In this document: positions 24,113 through 35,467 of the stretch, piece by piece
How the letters are laid out: the number at the start of each line of letters is the position of its first letter
Position numbering within the stretch: the first letter of the stretch is position 1
NCBI GenBank assembly: GCA_027924645.1
Contig: BSBN01000293.1
Coordinates: 10,812,501-10,876,500, forward strand
Reading direction: 5' to 3'
Length of the DNA: 64,000 nt
DNA from: Cunninghamia lanceolata
Lineage: Eukaryota > Streptophyta > Pinopsida > Cupressales > Cupressaceae
Position numbers and translations under genes: made by a program
Notes under the pieces: generated by a model
Told to the model about the DNA's origin: nothing
Seen by the model: the letters and a program-made list of their open reading frames with translations, nothing else
Database searches by the model: none

Positions 24113-24427
24113 GATGCACTGATGTGCATCAGTCCGGTGGCTATCACAGTCATATCTTGTGATCCGGACTAATGGGGAGCTGCAACTAAGGGGGAACAGC
24201 TGGTATTATTCTGATGCATGAGAGTTGCAAGTATGAGCCCTTTGCCATTGATGTCAAAGGGGGAGAGAAGACATGTGAAAAACAAGTGGTTGATGATCAA
24301 AGGGGGAGCAGCAAAGGAAGACATGTGAAGAGTTGTTGTTGATAGGGGGAGCTGTGACAGAAAAGAGAAGTTCTTGTCTTAATGGTTTTTCACATCATAT
24401 GTTGCCATCAATGACAAAGGGGGAGAT
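24113..24427 (+). other. Element B: 3' untranslated region and polypurine tract
   Basis: Polypurine tract AAAGGGGGAGA at 24416-24426. A second purine tract (24256-24270) is preceded by GCAAGTATGAG at 24227-24237, identical to LTR bases 24433-24443. A third G-rich tract (AAGGGGGAACAG) lies near 24188. Arm 24398-24417 pairs with 24455-24474 in the LTR (one mismatch in 20). Confidence 0.8.
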
Positions 24428-25724
24428 TGTTGGCAAGTATGAGGTGAGCCAGTGTTGTCATTGATGTCAACATACTCATACTGCACTGACAAGAAGGATT
24501 TGATGAGCTTTGTGCTGAGGATATTGAGAAAATTAGCCTCAGTCAGGAACAGTGAAGAACAGTGATGAGAAGAAGGTAAATATACTGTATAGGATGAGAA
24601 CCGGAGGATGCGGATTAAAGGGTTAGTAGATATGAATCTTGAGATGCTACAGTTAAGATTTCAGAGGTCCGCATGAAGATCTGAAGGAGTTATGGCTGCC
24701 GGTATAGAACCGGGTCCGGCAAGTATCCGGAGGTGACAGAGGATCACAAAAAGGTCCGGTGAGGTCCGGAATTGTATTATCATAATCTGCGGATTGGAAG
24801 GAGTGTTTGAGATGTCCTTGTGATGTGTCATCCTGATTTGTGTGTGATTTGGAGGTCCGGAAGTACCTCCTGCATTATGACAGTGGCGACAGACTGTGTT
24901 CTTGAAGTTCCGGATGAGGAAGACAAGAGATCCCAGTAAGCAGAGGAAGTGCGGATGTATCCAGACATTCAGACAGACTTGTGAAGGTTCTTGAATCATG
25001 TTTAGGTTGTGTTGTTGGTCCGCATTGATGGTAGAGCCCGGAATTGAAGTTATTCTTCCGGATGAAGTTATTGCTCTGTTTAGCCGACCGGATGAGTTGT
25101 TCATCCTGCGAATGTTCTTGTGATAGCCGACCGGATGTGTTATTCATCTTGCGGATACTCCTATGGTTGTTTGCCGACTTAGATGCTTGCTCCTAAGTCG
25201 ATGTCTTGTATAAATAATGATTTGTGAATTCATTTCAGGGTGTGGCATGTGGATGAGCAGGATATAGCGAAGAAAGGTGCGAAAGGCAGAGCAGAGATTG
25301 TTGGGCTTAATTGGAACTGATCCGGACATAGTAGAGATGTCGTTCTCCAGTTCAAGACTGTGATTTTTATCACTTTGTAGACAGTGTGTCTCCTTGTAGG
25401 CAGTGGGCCTCTTTGTGAGCAGTGTGCTCGGGCAGTGAGCCCTTATTGGCATGTGCCATTCATTTTTCCTTATTCTTCTAACAGAGAATAATTCTTGGGT
25501 TAATCACCCCGTGGTTTTTCCCTTAATCGGGTTTTCCACGTCAAAATCTTGGTGTTCAATGTGTTGATGCTTATTTGCTCTTGTGTTTATGTATTGTGCT
25601 TCCATGAATGATTATTTGATATGCTGCTAACTAACAACAGAGAATTAAGTGTTTGAAAGAGAACAAGTTCTATACAACTGATTCACCCCCCCCCCCCTCT
25701 CAGTTGTATGCCCTAGATCCAACA
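24428..25724 (+). repeat. Element B: 3' LTR
   Basis: Matches the 5' LTR except CCGG to CCAG (near 24962), an A/G difference in GGCATRTGCC (near 25452), CCGG to TCGG (near 25529), and 12 rather than 11 Cs in the terminal C-run. TATA box at 25209-25217; terminal hairpin 25672-25681 / 25700-25709. Confidence 0.96.
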
Positions 25725-26687
25725 GGGTCTAGTTTTTGGTCACCCAAGTTTTTGCACAAGGGGAGATCATACACCTATCACCTCACAAACAAATAAAACA
25801 CTTGTTCATTTATCCTCCTAGATTAAACTAAGTGCAACTAAGTTAATCACACAATATCAAATTACTTTCTCAAATTGAGGTGTTTCTAAGACTTAGTATG
25901 AAAAAGTTGACGTCTTCAACAAATGTCCTATAAGAGTATGTTAAAACCATTCTTTGATCTGTGATAAGATGCAGCAACAAGTGATATTAGTTCCACACAG
26001 ACCAAGTAGTTAACAAAAAAACAATTGAACCAAAAGAACTTAACTGTTGTGCAAAGGCACTTCAAAAATTACCAGAGCTGCTTTAATGTTGTGCATAAGC
26101 ACCTGATTGTTTCTCAAAGGTGCCTTACTGCTGTGCATAAGCGCTTTTTATGCCAGACCTAGAAAAACAAGAATCTATGTCAAAAAAGCTTGATCGAGAG
26201 ATTGATAGTTGATTCTGTGATGATCTAGGATGCTGTGAGATGATGGGGATCTATACATCTGTGACAAGAATGAACAATAAACCATGAGATGATGGATTAG
26301 TTAAAAATGACAATACCTTTAAATAAAATAGCTTAAGGAGTATGTTAGAATGGGTGTTAGACAAATAAATTATCTTGTCAACACAATATAAGATCAGTAT
26401 GAAGTTAGAAATCCCTGTCAAATCACAAAACAAGCCAGAAATATTTATAAAACCAGAAGTGCTTGAAAACGGACCAAAGGCGCTTTAAATTAGTGCAAAG
26501 GTGCCTGACTGTATACCAAAGGCACTTTATTGTCGCCCGAAGGTGCTTCAATTCAAGCCAAAGGTGCCTTTTTGTTGCTCAATTATGCTTTTCTATGTTT
26601 TGTTTGCACTTTTCCATACCTATACTTCAAAAAATCAAAATTTTCTAAAAAAACAAAGGTTAGTGGGTCCCACCGGGCATGCTAGAA
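25725..26687 (-). other. Element G: leader, part next to its 5' LTR
   Basis: No supported gene. It contains further degenerate repeats of the GGTGCTTGACTGT type (26030-26160 and 26455-26600). Just inside the 5' LTR the minus strand reads TTCTAGCATGCCCGGTGGGA; I cannot match this to a particular tRNA primer. Confidence 0.55.
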
Positions 26688-27940
26688 TGTGTATAGATAA
26701 AATTGAGATTATAAAAGATCAAACAATGAATAAATAACTCAATCCTATAACATTCAAAAGATTGATGTAAATGATAACCGAATCAATGAATATGCTAATT
26801 GAGAACAATGAAGCTATCACCTAGACTGTATTGATCTCTTGGTTCTTTGTGGATTGCTCAATTGATTGCATACCCATGGTTGCAACAAGAGGACATGATG
26901 ATGATAATTGCGTTCTCAAAGATTCAGTGTGCTCAACGATGCGATATAATGCTCAAAGTGCTTAAGAATACCCAAAGCTTAAATCATTGAAGAGGGTTTT
27001 TGAAGGAGTGAAGGGGGTATATATAGGTTTCAAGGAAAGATTGATCAACGATCAAGATAATTCAATGAAATGAATGGATTAGATAAATTGAAATCTCATG
27101 GTGAATGTGCACATGCCATGTGTCATGAAGAAAAAACTATTTTATTGAGTTAACTGCTTGCTAGGATAAAGATAGGAATTGATTTCATAAATTTATAATT
27201 CTTTTTCCAATTTATGAGTTGGTGATAAAAACAATAATGATTAAAGCCAATTAACTCAACTTTAGATTTGCTTTTTGAAGTTCTAAAATTAAGACTAATT
27301 GTGCACATAGAAGAAAATGATATTTTTAGAAGAATTTGGAGGATAATTGAGAAATAAATAAATAAATTTATTTAATTTATTGTGCATGGAAGAATAAGAT
27401 TATTTTTGGAAGATAATTGAAGATATTTTGAAATTAAATAAATAAATTTATTTAATTAATTGTGCACGATAGGAGAAAAGATAAGATATGAGGATTTAAA
27501 TAAATTAAACAAATAAATTGATTTAATTTTTTTTTGCATGATAGAGGAATAGATAAGATATAAATAAAATATTAATTTTATTTATTTTTAGAAGATAATA
27601 GTCAACTTAAATAAATTGGAATAATTTATTTAAATTTAGAGGAATAATTGATTAATTAAATAATTAAAAATTATTTAATTGTGGATAAGAGGAATTAAGT
27701 GATGGATTAATTAAATAATTAGATTATTTAATTAATGTGGATTTAAAGATTGAAAGAGGATAATTTAATGAAATTAATTAAATAAATAGAATTTATTCAA
27801 TTAATGTTGAAATTAGGGAAAATAGAGGAAATTGATGAAATTAAATAAATAATTAAATTATTAATGTTAAATGCAAGTGACTTAGGAGGAATTGATGTAT
27901 GCAAGTGATGCGATGCGAAGGTCATTTTTAGGTGCCTACA
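26688..27940 (-). repeat. Element G: 5' LTR (1253 bp)
   Basis: Direct repeat of 8248-9531 in the same orientation, with scattered substitutions and small indels. TGTAGGCACC at its minus-strand start and ...CTATACACA at its end. The AT-rich palindromic core is retained. Confidence 0.88.
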
Positions 27941-28718
27941 ATGTGAAGTTATTCTTTCTTTATCTCCATATAGGAATGAATTCATCTTCTTTTGCATCTC
28001 CGGAGGCGTCCTTCTTAGGATCTTTAGTGCAAGATTTTTCCTCCTTTATTTTAGACTTTCCTTCTGCTTTGAAGTTATCATATAAGTTTGCAGATGCACT
28101 AGTTATAGGAATTTTCCCCTTTTCAAAACTAAGACTAGATTTTTCTTTTGATGGCTTTTGAGAGTTGATCAATTCATCAAGAATATCATAACCTCATTTC
28201 AATTTTAATCCTTTGTCAATTTATTCTTTTTCTTTTTCCAATTCTTTTCTTAGAGTGAACACTTCTTCCTCAATTTTTAAACATTCAGCTGCTTTCTCAT
28301 TGAGCTTCATATTTAAGCAGTCTTCAATCCTCTTGCCTTCCTCAACCATGAATTTCAAACTAGAGATCATATCTTCTGTCTCCTTGAGTTTAATGTCACA
28401 TCCTTTATCTCCTTCTATTTGAGCTTTTAGTTTGCCAATTTCTTCCTTTGATTCTCTAGCTTGTGTCTTCCATTTTACAATTCTCTCCTTTGATTTTTCA
28501 AGCATGACCTCATACTTCATATTTCGTTCTCTTGCTTCATCTAGGTCATTAAGAGTTGACCAAAGTTCTCCTTCAAGGTCTACCTCATCTAGATTTAAGT
28601 CCCAACCTTCAGGTTCCATTGCTTCTTGATCTGATTCTGGAGTAAACACATCATTAGACATTGCTTTAGATTCCATGTGTTCAAGTACATGATCTACCTC
28701 AATTGTTAGGCTTTTCAA
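27941..28718 (-). pseudogene. Element H: Gag coiled-coil segment
   Basis: Minus strand, two open pieces (28221-28718 and 27960-28172). An acidic lead (VDLEGELWSTLNDLDEARERN) is followed by a long Lys/Glu-rich predicted coiled coil (for example KLKAQIEGDKGCDIKLKETE) and a basic tail. The lead matches element F (VDFEGELVSTLEDLDSARKKN). The frame begins immediately after the PBS, so the N-terminal UBN2 Gag domain and first zinc knuckle found in F are missing: this copy is internally deleted or non-autonomous. It continues across G into the zinc-knuckle array at 8247-7642. Confidence 0.7.
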
Positions 28719-28727
28719 AGGTACTTG

Positions 28728-28739
28728 GATCTAATACCA
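28728..28739 (-). other. Element H: primer-binding site
   Basis: The minus strand reads TGGTATTAGATC, a variant of the initiator tRNA-Met site TGGTATCAGAGC. It lies two bases from the LTR end at 28742. Confidence 0.8.
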
Positions 28740-28741
28740 AT

Positions 28742-29729
28742 TGATGAACACATCTAGAGACTAAGAGGGGGGGTGAGTCAGTCTATTCTTAAACTTTAAA
28801 TCATTTTAACCAAAAGATGAACAAAAAGTAAAACATACACCACACAAAGACACCAGGACTTTTACATGGAAAACCTAATGAGGGAAAAACCATGGTGAGG
28901 ATTAACTCACAATATAATAAGCTCACTGCTATAAAAGATTACAACATTGTTTTAGGGCTACAACCCAAGGAAGATACTACTCCTTGCTAACTTGCAAACT
29001 AAGGATACAACCTTAGGACAAGATAGAAATACCTGCTGAGGAGACTCACTGTTTGATAGTAGGATACATGAAAATTACAATGAAAGTATAAACATGAACT
29101 CCTGTGAAAGAAGCATCTGACTTACGTTGATGTTGTAGTCCCCCTTTTCTGCACAATTACCCCATCATACTGACTTCACACACTTCATCCTTGATATTCA
29201 TCTCTCTCATTCACACACTTCACAAAGGACTTTGTTCTTCTATATATATACCCTCCACAACAACTCAACTCCTTAATTAGGTCGGCACCAAAAAGACCTT
29301 TAGATGAAACGTGTGATTCTCCATGGGTCGACTTCAAACATATACATTATGAAAAGGAAATAAGTTGCAGACCACCATAACTCATGATAGGGTCCAAAAT
29401 GTATCACAATATATCCTTCAAAGTCAAATTAACTAATCAGGATCAACCACAAATGAAAGAAACCAGATTTTCAGTTCAACCAACATCAAAATTGCCAACA
29501 AAACTTCTGCAACTTATCTCTAAGTGCAGTACACCAAATTGGTAGGATATTAATGTAGACACTAGGAAACATATTAGAACAAGTGTACTCAGCTCTACAT
29601 CACACTTAGACATCAAGCTGATTATCATTATTCTTCATACTACTGACTTGTACCAACTGATACTGCATATTGACTATCTTTGGAGCACATACTTTTGACA
29701 TCAATGATAACTAATCTTATTAAGATGCA
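28742..29729 (-). repeat. Element H: 5' LTR (988 bp)
   Basis: Minus strand: starts TGCATCTTAATAAG and ends ...GTGTTCATCA next to the PBS. It has the copia LTR box (GGTTTTTCCCTCATTAGG and TTTTCCATGTAAAA) and a terminal hairpin AGACTGA/TTAGTCT around a C-rich loop (28758-28764 with 28778-28784). The right boundary is set by the TG start and is less certain than the left. Its partner LTR would lie left of the window. Confidence 0.7.
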
Positions 29730-30413
29730 ATAGGGTTTGATAAAAGGCTTGATTAAATCAGATATTTCCATAGCACTCCTATGTACAAGATCTATAACTG
29801 AGTCCACCTTCACTTGGTAGTGATTTGGCTTGGTCTTGTCCTTGAATGCTATTGTGGAAGAGGGTTTGGTCTAGTGTACATGCTAGTTTTATCATTTACC
29901 TTTTTCACACCTAACAAAGACAAAGAAGGTCCCTCATGTGACTCATTGACACACTAATATCACCTCCCACCTACCTAGCCTCCTAATGAGGCTTGTACTA
30001 CTTGAGGTGTTCCTCCACCACCTAGATCAATGTAGACTTCTAGAATGCTCCATCTCCTAGAATTAATTCTCACCATTCCGTTGAGTTGATTGAGAACTAA
30101 TTGCATGTGTTTTATCTTGCTTAGGGAGAAACCTCTCTATAAAATTCTACATCAATCCCACTATCTTGTGCATAGTAATGTTTTCTTCAAGATGAATATG
30201 CCTCATTATTAGTGACTCCACACTTTGGATCTATGGATAATCTTAGTCAAGACCACCTTGATGAGTGTAGTAGCTCCTTAGAGAAATTCTCCTTCACAAG
30301 CAAGTTGCATGGATTAGCACAAACACATTAATCCAAATATGCAAACATAAATGCACTCAAAGAATAAGTAAACACTCAATCTAGAGCTACTATTGCTACA
30401 ACATGGGCTCTAA
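29730..30413. other. Unclassified sequence
   Basis: No open frame or domain recognised. It lies next to a minus-strand PBS-like site (30414 on), so it may be the internal 5' part of another old LTR element, J. Confidence 0.3.
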
Positions 30414-30432
30414 TACCAAATATAATGCCCTA
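30414..30432 (-). other. Possible PBS and LTR edge of an old element J
   Basis: The minus strand contains TGGTATTAGAGC (plus GCTCTAATACCA), a copia-like PBS, followed to the right by TATAATGCCC, which could be the end of an LTR with mutated TG/CA. No second LTR or coding region was found to confirm it. Confidence 0.35.
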
Positions 30433-33400
30433 AGATTTTGTCTTAGACATTAGTAGTAAAAAATAGATGAATACATTTTTGTGATACAAAACATGCCACA
30501 TGGCATGCCTACACACTTGAGATGCCACAATGCAACACAATGACACTCAAACCATGAAACCCCAAAGCACCAAGCATAGCTACGTAAATAGAAGTCTTAA
30601 TCTTTTTGTATAACAATATCACCATGATGACCATATGAGAGGATAGAGTTTCCTCTAATGACGAATATTAGACACTAGTCCATGATTTCATTCTCTGGCA
30701 TGCACAAGAATTTGAATGCAAGTAGATCCTTGCCCCATTACCCAATGCAAGACAACACAACCAACATGGACAAGATATGGAAAGTTACATCCAAACACAA
30801 GGATTACCTACACAAGGTAGGTTAATCAGGGAGATCCAAGACTTCAACTAATCAAACCGTTGACTAGCCACTTTCACACAGAGGCACAACTTAAAAAAAA
30901 GAGTGAATAACTTACAAAGTACCTCATGCATATTAAAACCAAGATGATAGGTAGCAAATTCAAACATAGGGGAGAAAATTTCACTTAGGAACTTTTTTTG
31001 AAAAAATTTAGGAAGTGCTCGCTATCTAAGGGTTTCCCATGTTACTAGTCCAAATAGCCCCTAATAGGTTAGGTCACCCCTATTACCAGTATAATTCACC
31101 CAGGTGACCCTAGAATCACCCCTTTTATTGGAGGTGAAGTCACCACTATTGGAAACACGAGAATTTAGATAGTGAACAACCTAGTTTTACGCCAAAGGGG
31201 TCTTGAAGGCTCCAAATTTGACTTCTAGGTTAACCAAGGGATCTATTTCATACCAATAGCCTTGAGTAACCCTAGGTACTAGGTTTCAACATTACAAGGT
31301 AAACAACAAGGTCATGCAACCCAAGACAAGTGGAGGGAAAGGCCAATACAAGCCTATAGTAAGCTAAACACTAAACAAGGCATAACAACCTTGATCCAAG
31401 TGTTGTTTTGAAATGGATTGAACTAAATATTTGATGCTATGTTCTTTAGGTTCAAATTAACATTTCTAAAAGTCACAAAATCCAAATATTCATTTTAAGC
31501 CAAAAATATATTATTCACTAGCATATACCCATTATCCGTCCTTGCGACAAATAGCATACATGAGTGGTGTTAATTCTTACCAAGAGTTGAAGAAAATAAT
31601 AAACTAATAATTCCAAACCATAATAATAGCAATGTTCATAGCATAACATATAATTCACAATCTCATTTCAAATTAAAGTAAACTATATCTACACATCATA
31701 ATTAGGACAAGCACATCATAAAATTCCATTTCAATATACAATATTCAATCAAAGCATATGATGATAATTGAAAGATTGCAATATGTAACCTCCATCCCAA
31801 CTATGGATAGTTCACAATGACTTACAAAGTTCATTCATGACTCCAATATAAAATTGAGTTGACAAGTGACAAAAGTCCTTAATTATACATTTCATATCAA
31901 TGATACAATAAAGTCCTAGGAACATCACAATCATATAATGAACTTTGCATGATCTCTAAAGCATAGTCATATATCTAGCTAGCCCCAATAGTGATTAACA
32001 CCACCCAACCATGTGGGATCCTAAGGCCCACCCCTCTATACTAATAGATGGTCAATCGGATAAGCGTACACACACTAGTAATACAATACGTGGATGATAA
32101 AAGATCAAGGCATCATAACATGCCAAGAATCATACACATTACAATCGAAATAAACAATGGTATACAAGGGTTATGGCATCACAACCAATAACACACAAAA
32201 GAATGGTAATAACCACTAACAACATGCAATGAGTGTGACATTGTGACAACACTCATGTGAACAGAATCACATACACACATTATTTACCAATGATCCAATG
32301 ACACCATCTCAATGGGGCTTCTCAATAACAATCATCTAGTCCCAACTAAATTGGTATGATGCCCTTCACTACCTTGCATGAACCTTCTCAAGGTGTTTGG
32401 TACAAGTAATGGATTATCTCTTGATTAGGTGCATTTTTAATGTTTGAATCGGAATCCATTTTATCTTATTAAATGTTATTCACATGGGCATATCCCAAAT
32501 TTGAATGGTGAATAGGGGTCCACTCTACTTCTAGCCTTAACATTCAATACTAACAAAAAAATACTCAAAATGATCCAAAAGATCATGACATCGAAAATGA
32601 GGTTGAAAAACATGAGACCTGCATCAAAAAGGTAGGAAATCATATTTCCAACATAAGACATTTTGTCTTGAAAAATAGAATGGTTTCAAAAGGCTCAAAA
32701 TTCAAAATTCCCAATTTCACAATTTCAAGCATCAAACAAAAATCACATTCACCATTAATGGAAGCTTCAAATTTTCTTTAATTTTTAAAAAGAATTTTTT
32801 TAGAAAGTAATAATACCCTCATGAGCATATGAAGCACAACACACTTTTCATATCACATAGAATTTTGAAGAAATTTTTCCAGGGTAATGGCACTAAATTA
32901 AAACTCCCAAAAATGAATACATACACAAAACTAAATAATTAACAAACTACTCTAAGATTCTTACTCAAATCACAACTTGTGAAAATGAAACCATATGCAA
33001 CCACCTAGTGTGGGAATGGTCAAAAAAAAATCCAACTAGCATGTGCATAAAATTAAAATAGAATAATATCTTTGGTTTCCCAAGTAAACCCTCAAGAAAA
33101 ATTGGAGAAGATACTTTCTTGCACACATAAGAGAAAACTTGCAACCTTCACCAATATCCAATCTCACTTCCAAGCCTTTAGCAATCCTCAAGAAATATTT
33201 TGCAACAAGCAATAACTCATACAAGTGGAGGAGGAGAGGAGAATAGACTAAAAAGGAATAGGTGTTTGAAAAACTCTTCCCTTTTTCCTTTTCACTCAAA
33301 ACCCCCTAAATGCCAAGTCACATTCTTTCCTTTTCCCATCATAACAAGTTATTTTTCCAAATAATTTTTTTAAATAAGATATTTACATTAGATATTTCAC

Positions 33401-34198
33401 TAACATTCTATTCAAATGCTTCAAGAAAATACATTTTTAAATGACTAATATAGTTATTTCATATAATTGATTAATATATTTGATTTTCCAATAATTTCTT
33501 TTAACTTATTGCATTTTCTAAATATTCACAATATTAAAAATTACATAAGACCTTTTTACGAAGGTAATAAAATAAATAATTCTTCAACTTAAGCACATTA
33601 GTTCTTTACACACTCCAAACCAAGCATTATGAAAATTGATAAAATCCAAGTGAAATCAAGAGTTCAATAAACATGCACAAAAGAAACATACACTTCATGG
33701 GTTTATCCACAACACCTGTATCCAAAATTAATGCTAATCCAGATCATGGTTTCATAGTGATACACAAGTTACATCACATAACTTGAATTGAGTAAGATGA
33801 GGAGGTTAATATAATATATTATCCCAAATTGAGTGTCTCTAATTGACGATCATTGGGGAAAACTTGTGCCTACACACTTAATAAAACATCAATCATATTT
33901 GCTCCACATTAAGATAGCTAAAACACAAAATAAACATCCAATGTAATATAATATCAAATGAAATAACATCAATAAACTCCATCAATTGAGAATCATCTAA
34001 AGCAACATGATCCAAATATCACAGATGCAAAAATCAATAATCACAATAATCATAATGTTGAACTAGATAACACGATCAAATTACATATAATAGATATAGT
34101 GAAAATAATGAAGCTAAAACACTACAATAATCCAAACATAAATTCATAGAATATGCATCCCATAATACATAGTTAGACACCATATGCCAATACAAAAA
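30433..34198. other. 3.8 kb without recognisable gene
   Basis: AT-rich sequence with no long open frame and no domain I recognise on either strand. It may be decayed LTR or other repeat. A small cluster of CCCAACCATGTGGGATCC-type GC-richer sequence occurs near 32000. Confidence 0.4.
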
Positions 34199-34550
34199 TC
34201 ATCGATAAAGTATGTCGATAGAAATATAAAACATCATCAAAAGTATGATATCAATACTAAAGAAAGTCAAATGGATATACAAGGCACACATGCCTAAGAC
34301 ATTACATGCATGAACAAAATTATCATAGGAAAAAACTCTAATGTATGAAATAGAGGGTTTCATACATTTCCACACTTCATATGGTGTTTTATCAACTAGA
34401 GTAGAACACCTATATCTATCAATCATATAACAAGTAGTCTTACAGCCTCTGTCCAAAAACACTAATCCAATTGAGCACTACTCAACATACCTTTGGCCCC
34501 ATCCATTAATGTCATGTTAATCCTCTATATCATACCATTTTTTTGTGGTG
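34199..34550 (-). pseudogene. Element K: copia integrase fragment
   Basis: Minus strand: DKTPYEVWKCMKPSISYIRVFSYDNFVHA matches the conserved segment after the copia integrase core (TPYE.W...P...RVFG). Upstream the frame recalls the QQNG region (near 34530) but with stops and frameshifts. It is cut off by the LTR of element E at 34556. Only about 350 bp survives recognisably. Confidence 0.7.
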
Positions 34551-34555
34551 TTTAT

Positions 34556-35344
34556 TGTTGGTAAAAGTGTCTCAACCTTGCAATTACAAAAAGTGTGAAT
34601 TTTCAGGTTATAAAAATGAATAAACTCAATTTTTGGGCTATAGATTTGGTTTTTGGTCAAAATAACTATTCAAAGTTGCCCAACACCACTTCTAGGATTG
34701 CTTGGTTTTATATCACTTCAAGCTCTACAATTAAAAAAATAGCTCAATCAACCTCCTGAATCAAAAGTTATGGCCTCTAAAAGTTGGGCCTCCTACATTG
34801 GAAAATGTAAAAATGTGTTGGACATAGAAAAGAGTTGAAAGGGGGAGTTACACATGTTGACCAAATTATTATGCATGTTATGACACATCATAAGACATAT
34901 TTGATTAGAGATAATGGAACCTAAGGATTTGGGTGCCACTTTTGCGTGGTTTTGGCTCATGATTTTCTAATTACCATTTATCAGTTTCATGTATTGTATC
35001 TCCTATATATTAGGTGCTTGAGAAGGAGGTTGTGTGTGAGTGTCTTATAGATATTATTAATCTACCTCTAGATCTCTAGTTAGTGATACTCCTGTGAAGG
35101 CTTTCTCTACAAGTATATTTTAATCTTGTTAAGATTTTTGAGTAATATATTGTGCTACTGTTGGAGTGTGGGGTTTTTCTCCTGAAAGGGTTTTCCCCAT
35201 GTAAACCACTGTGTTGTGGTATGACTGCTATTTATGTTTATTTTTGTATAATTTCTGTAACTATTGTAAATATTTGAAAATTTTTGCATAATATCCTCTC
35301 AAGATTAGTGTAGGAAGTTGTTCTACTACCTTAGCTTCCTTACA
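34556..35344 (+). repeat. Element E: 5' LTR (about 789 bp)
   Basis: Starts TGTTGGTAAAAGTG and ends ...TTCCTTACA two bases before a perfect PBS. It carries the GGTTTTCCCCATGTAAA box near 35195. No 3' LTR was found, so the start is judged from the TG motif and from the interruption of fragment K. Confidence 0.72.
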
Positions 35345-35346
35345 AG

Positions 35347-35358
35347 TGGTATCAGAGC
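35347..35358 (+). other. Element E: primer-binding site
   Basis: TGGTATCAGAGC, perfect initiator tRNA-Met type, shortly after the LTR. Confidence 0.9.
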
Positions 35359-35467
35359 TTGATCATCTTTGGTTTCAATTTTGGGTTGTTGGGTTTTTTG
35401 AACTAATCTAGTTTGAGTGGGAGGTTGTGTAGAAGATACTTTGTGATCTTGTTGTAGGAATTTTTAG

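Larger units (their letters stand above)
18605..25724 (+). mobile_element. Element B: complete young Ty1/copia retrotransposon
   Basis: 7120 bp flanked by the perfect 5-bp duplication GGGTC (18600-18604 and 25725-25729). It has both LTRs (1296 and 1297 bp), PBS, an uninterrupted gag-pol and polypurine tract. By eye the LTRs differ by three substitutions and one C in a C-run, which implies a very recent insertion. All cis and coding parts needed for autonomous transposition appear present. Domain order (protease, integrase, RT, RNase H) places it in Ty1/copia; I do not assign a clade. Confidence 0.96.
8248..27940 (-). mobile_element. Element G: Ty3/gypsy retrotransposon of Tat-like type, with nested copia B
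   Basis: Two direct repeats (8248-9531 and 26688-27940) flank a minus-strand gypsy gag-pol. The five bases outside are TTGTG (8243-8247) and ATGTG (27941-27945), a target-site duplication with one mismatch. Without B the element is about 12.5 kb. Order on the minus strand: 5' LTR, long leader, Gag, protease, G-patch, RT, RNase H, a second RNase H-like domain, and integrase N-part. The second RNase H and long leader point to the Tat lineage. The integrase core is missing, the RT active site is altered and there are many stops, so it is dead. It split element H. Confidence 0.88.

Noticed and set aside
27960..28640. Plus-strand open frames opposite the coiled-coil segment
   Set aside because: Shadows of the minus-strand Lys/Glu-rich frame (Ser/Phe-rich in antisense).
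30433..34198. Host gene or non-coding RNA in the longest gene-free stretch
   Set aside because: No long frame, splice pattern, tRNA-like fold or repeat array could be supported by eye.
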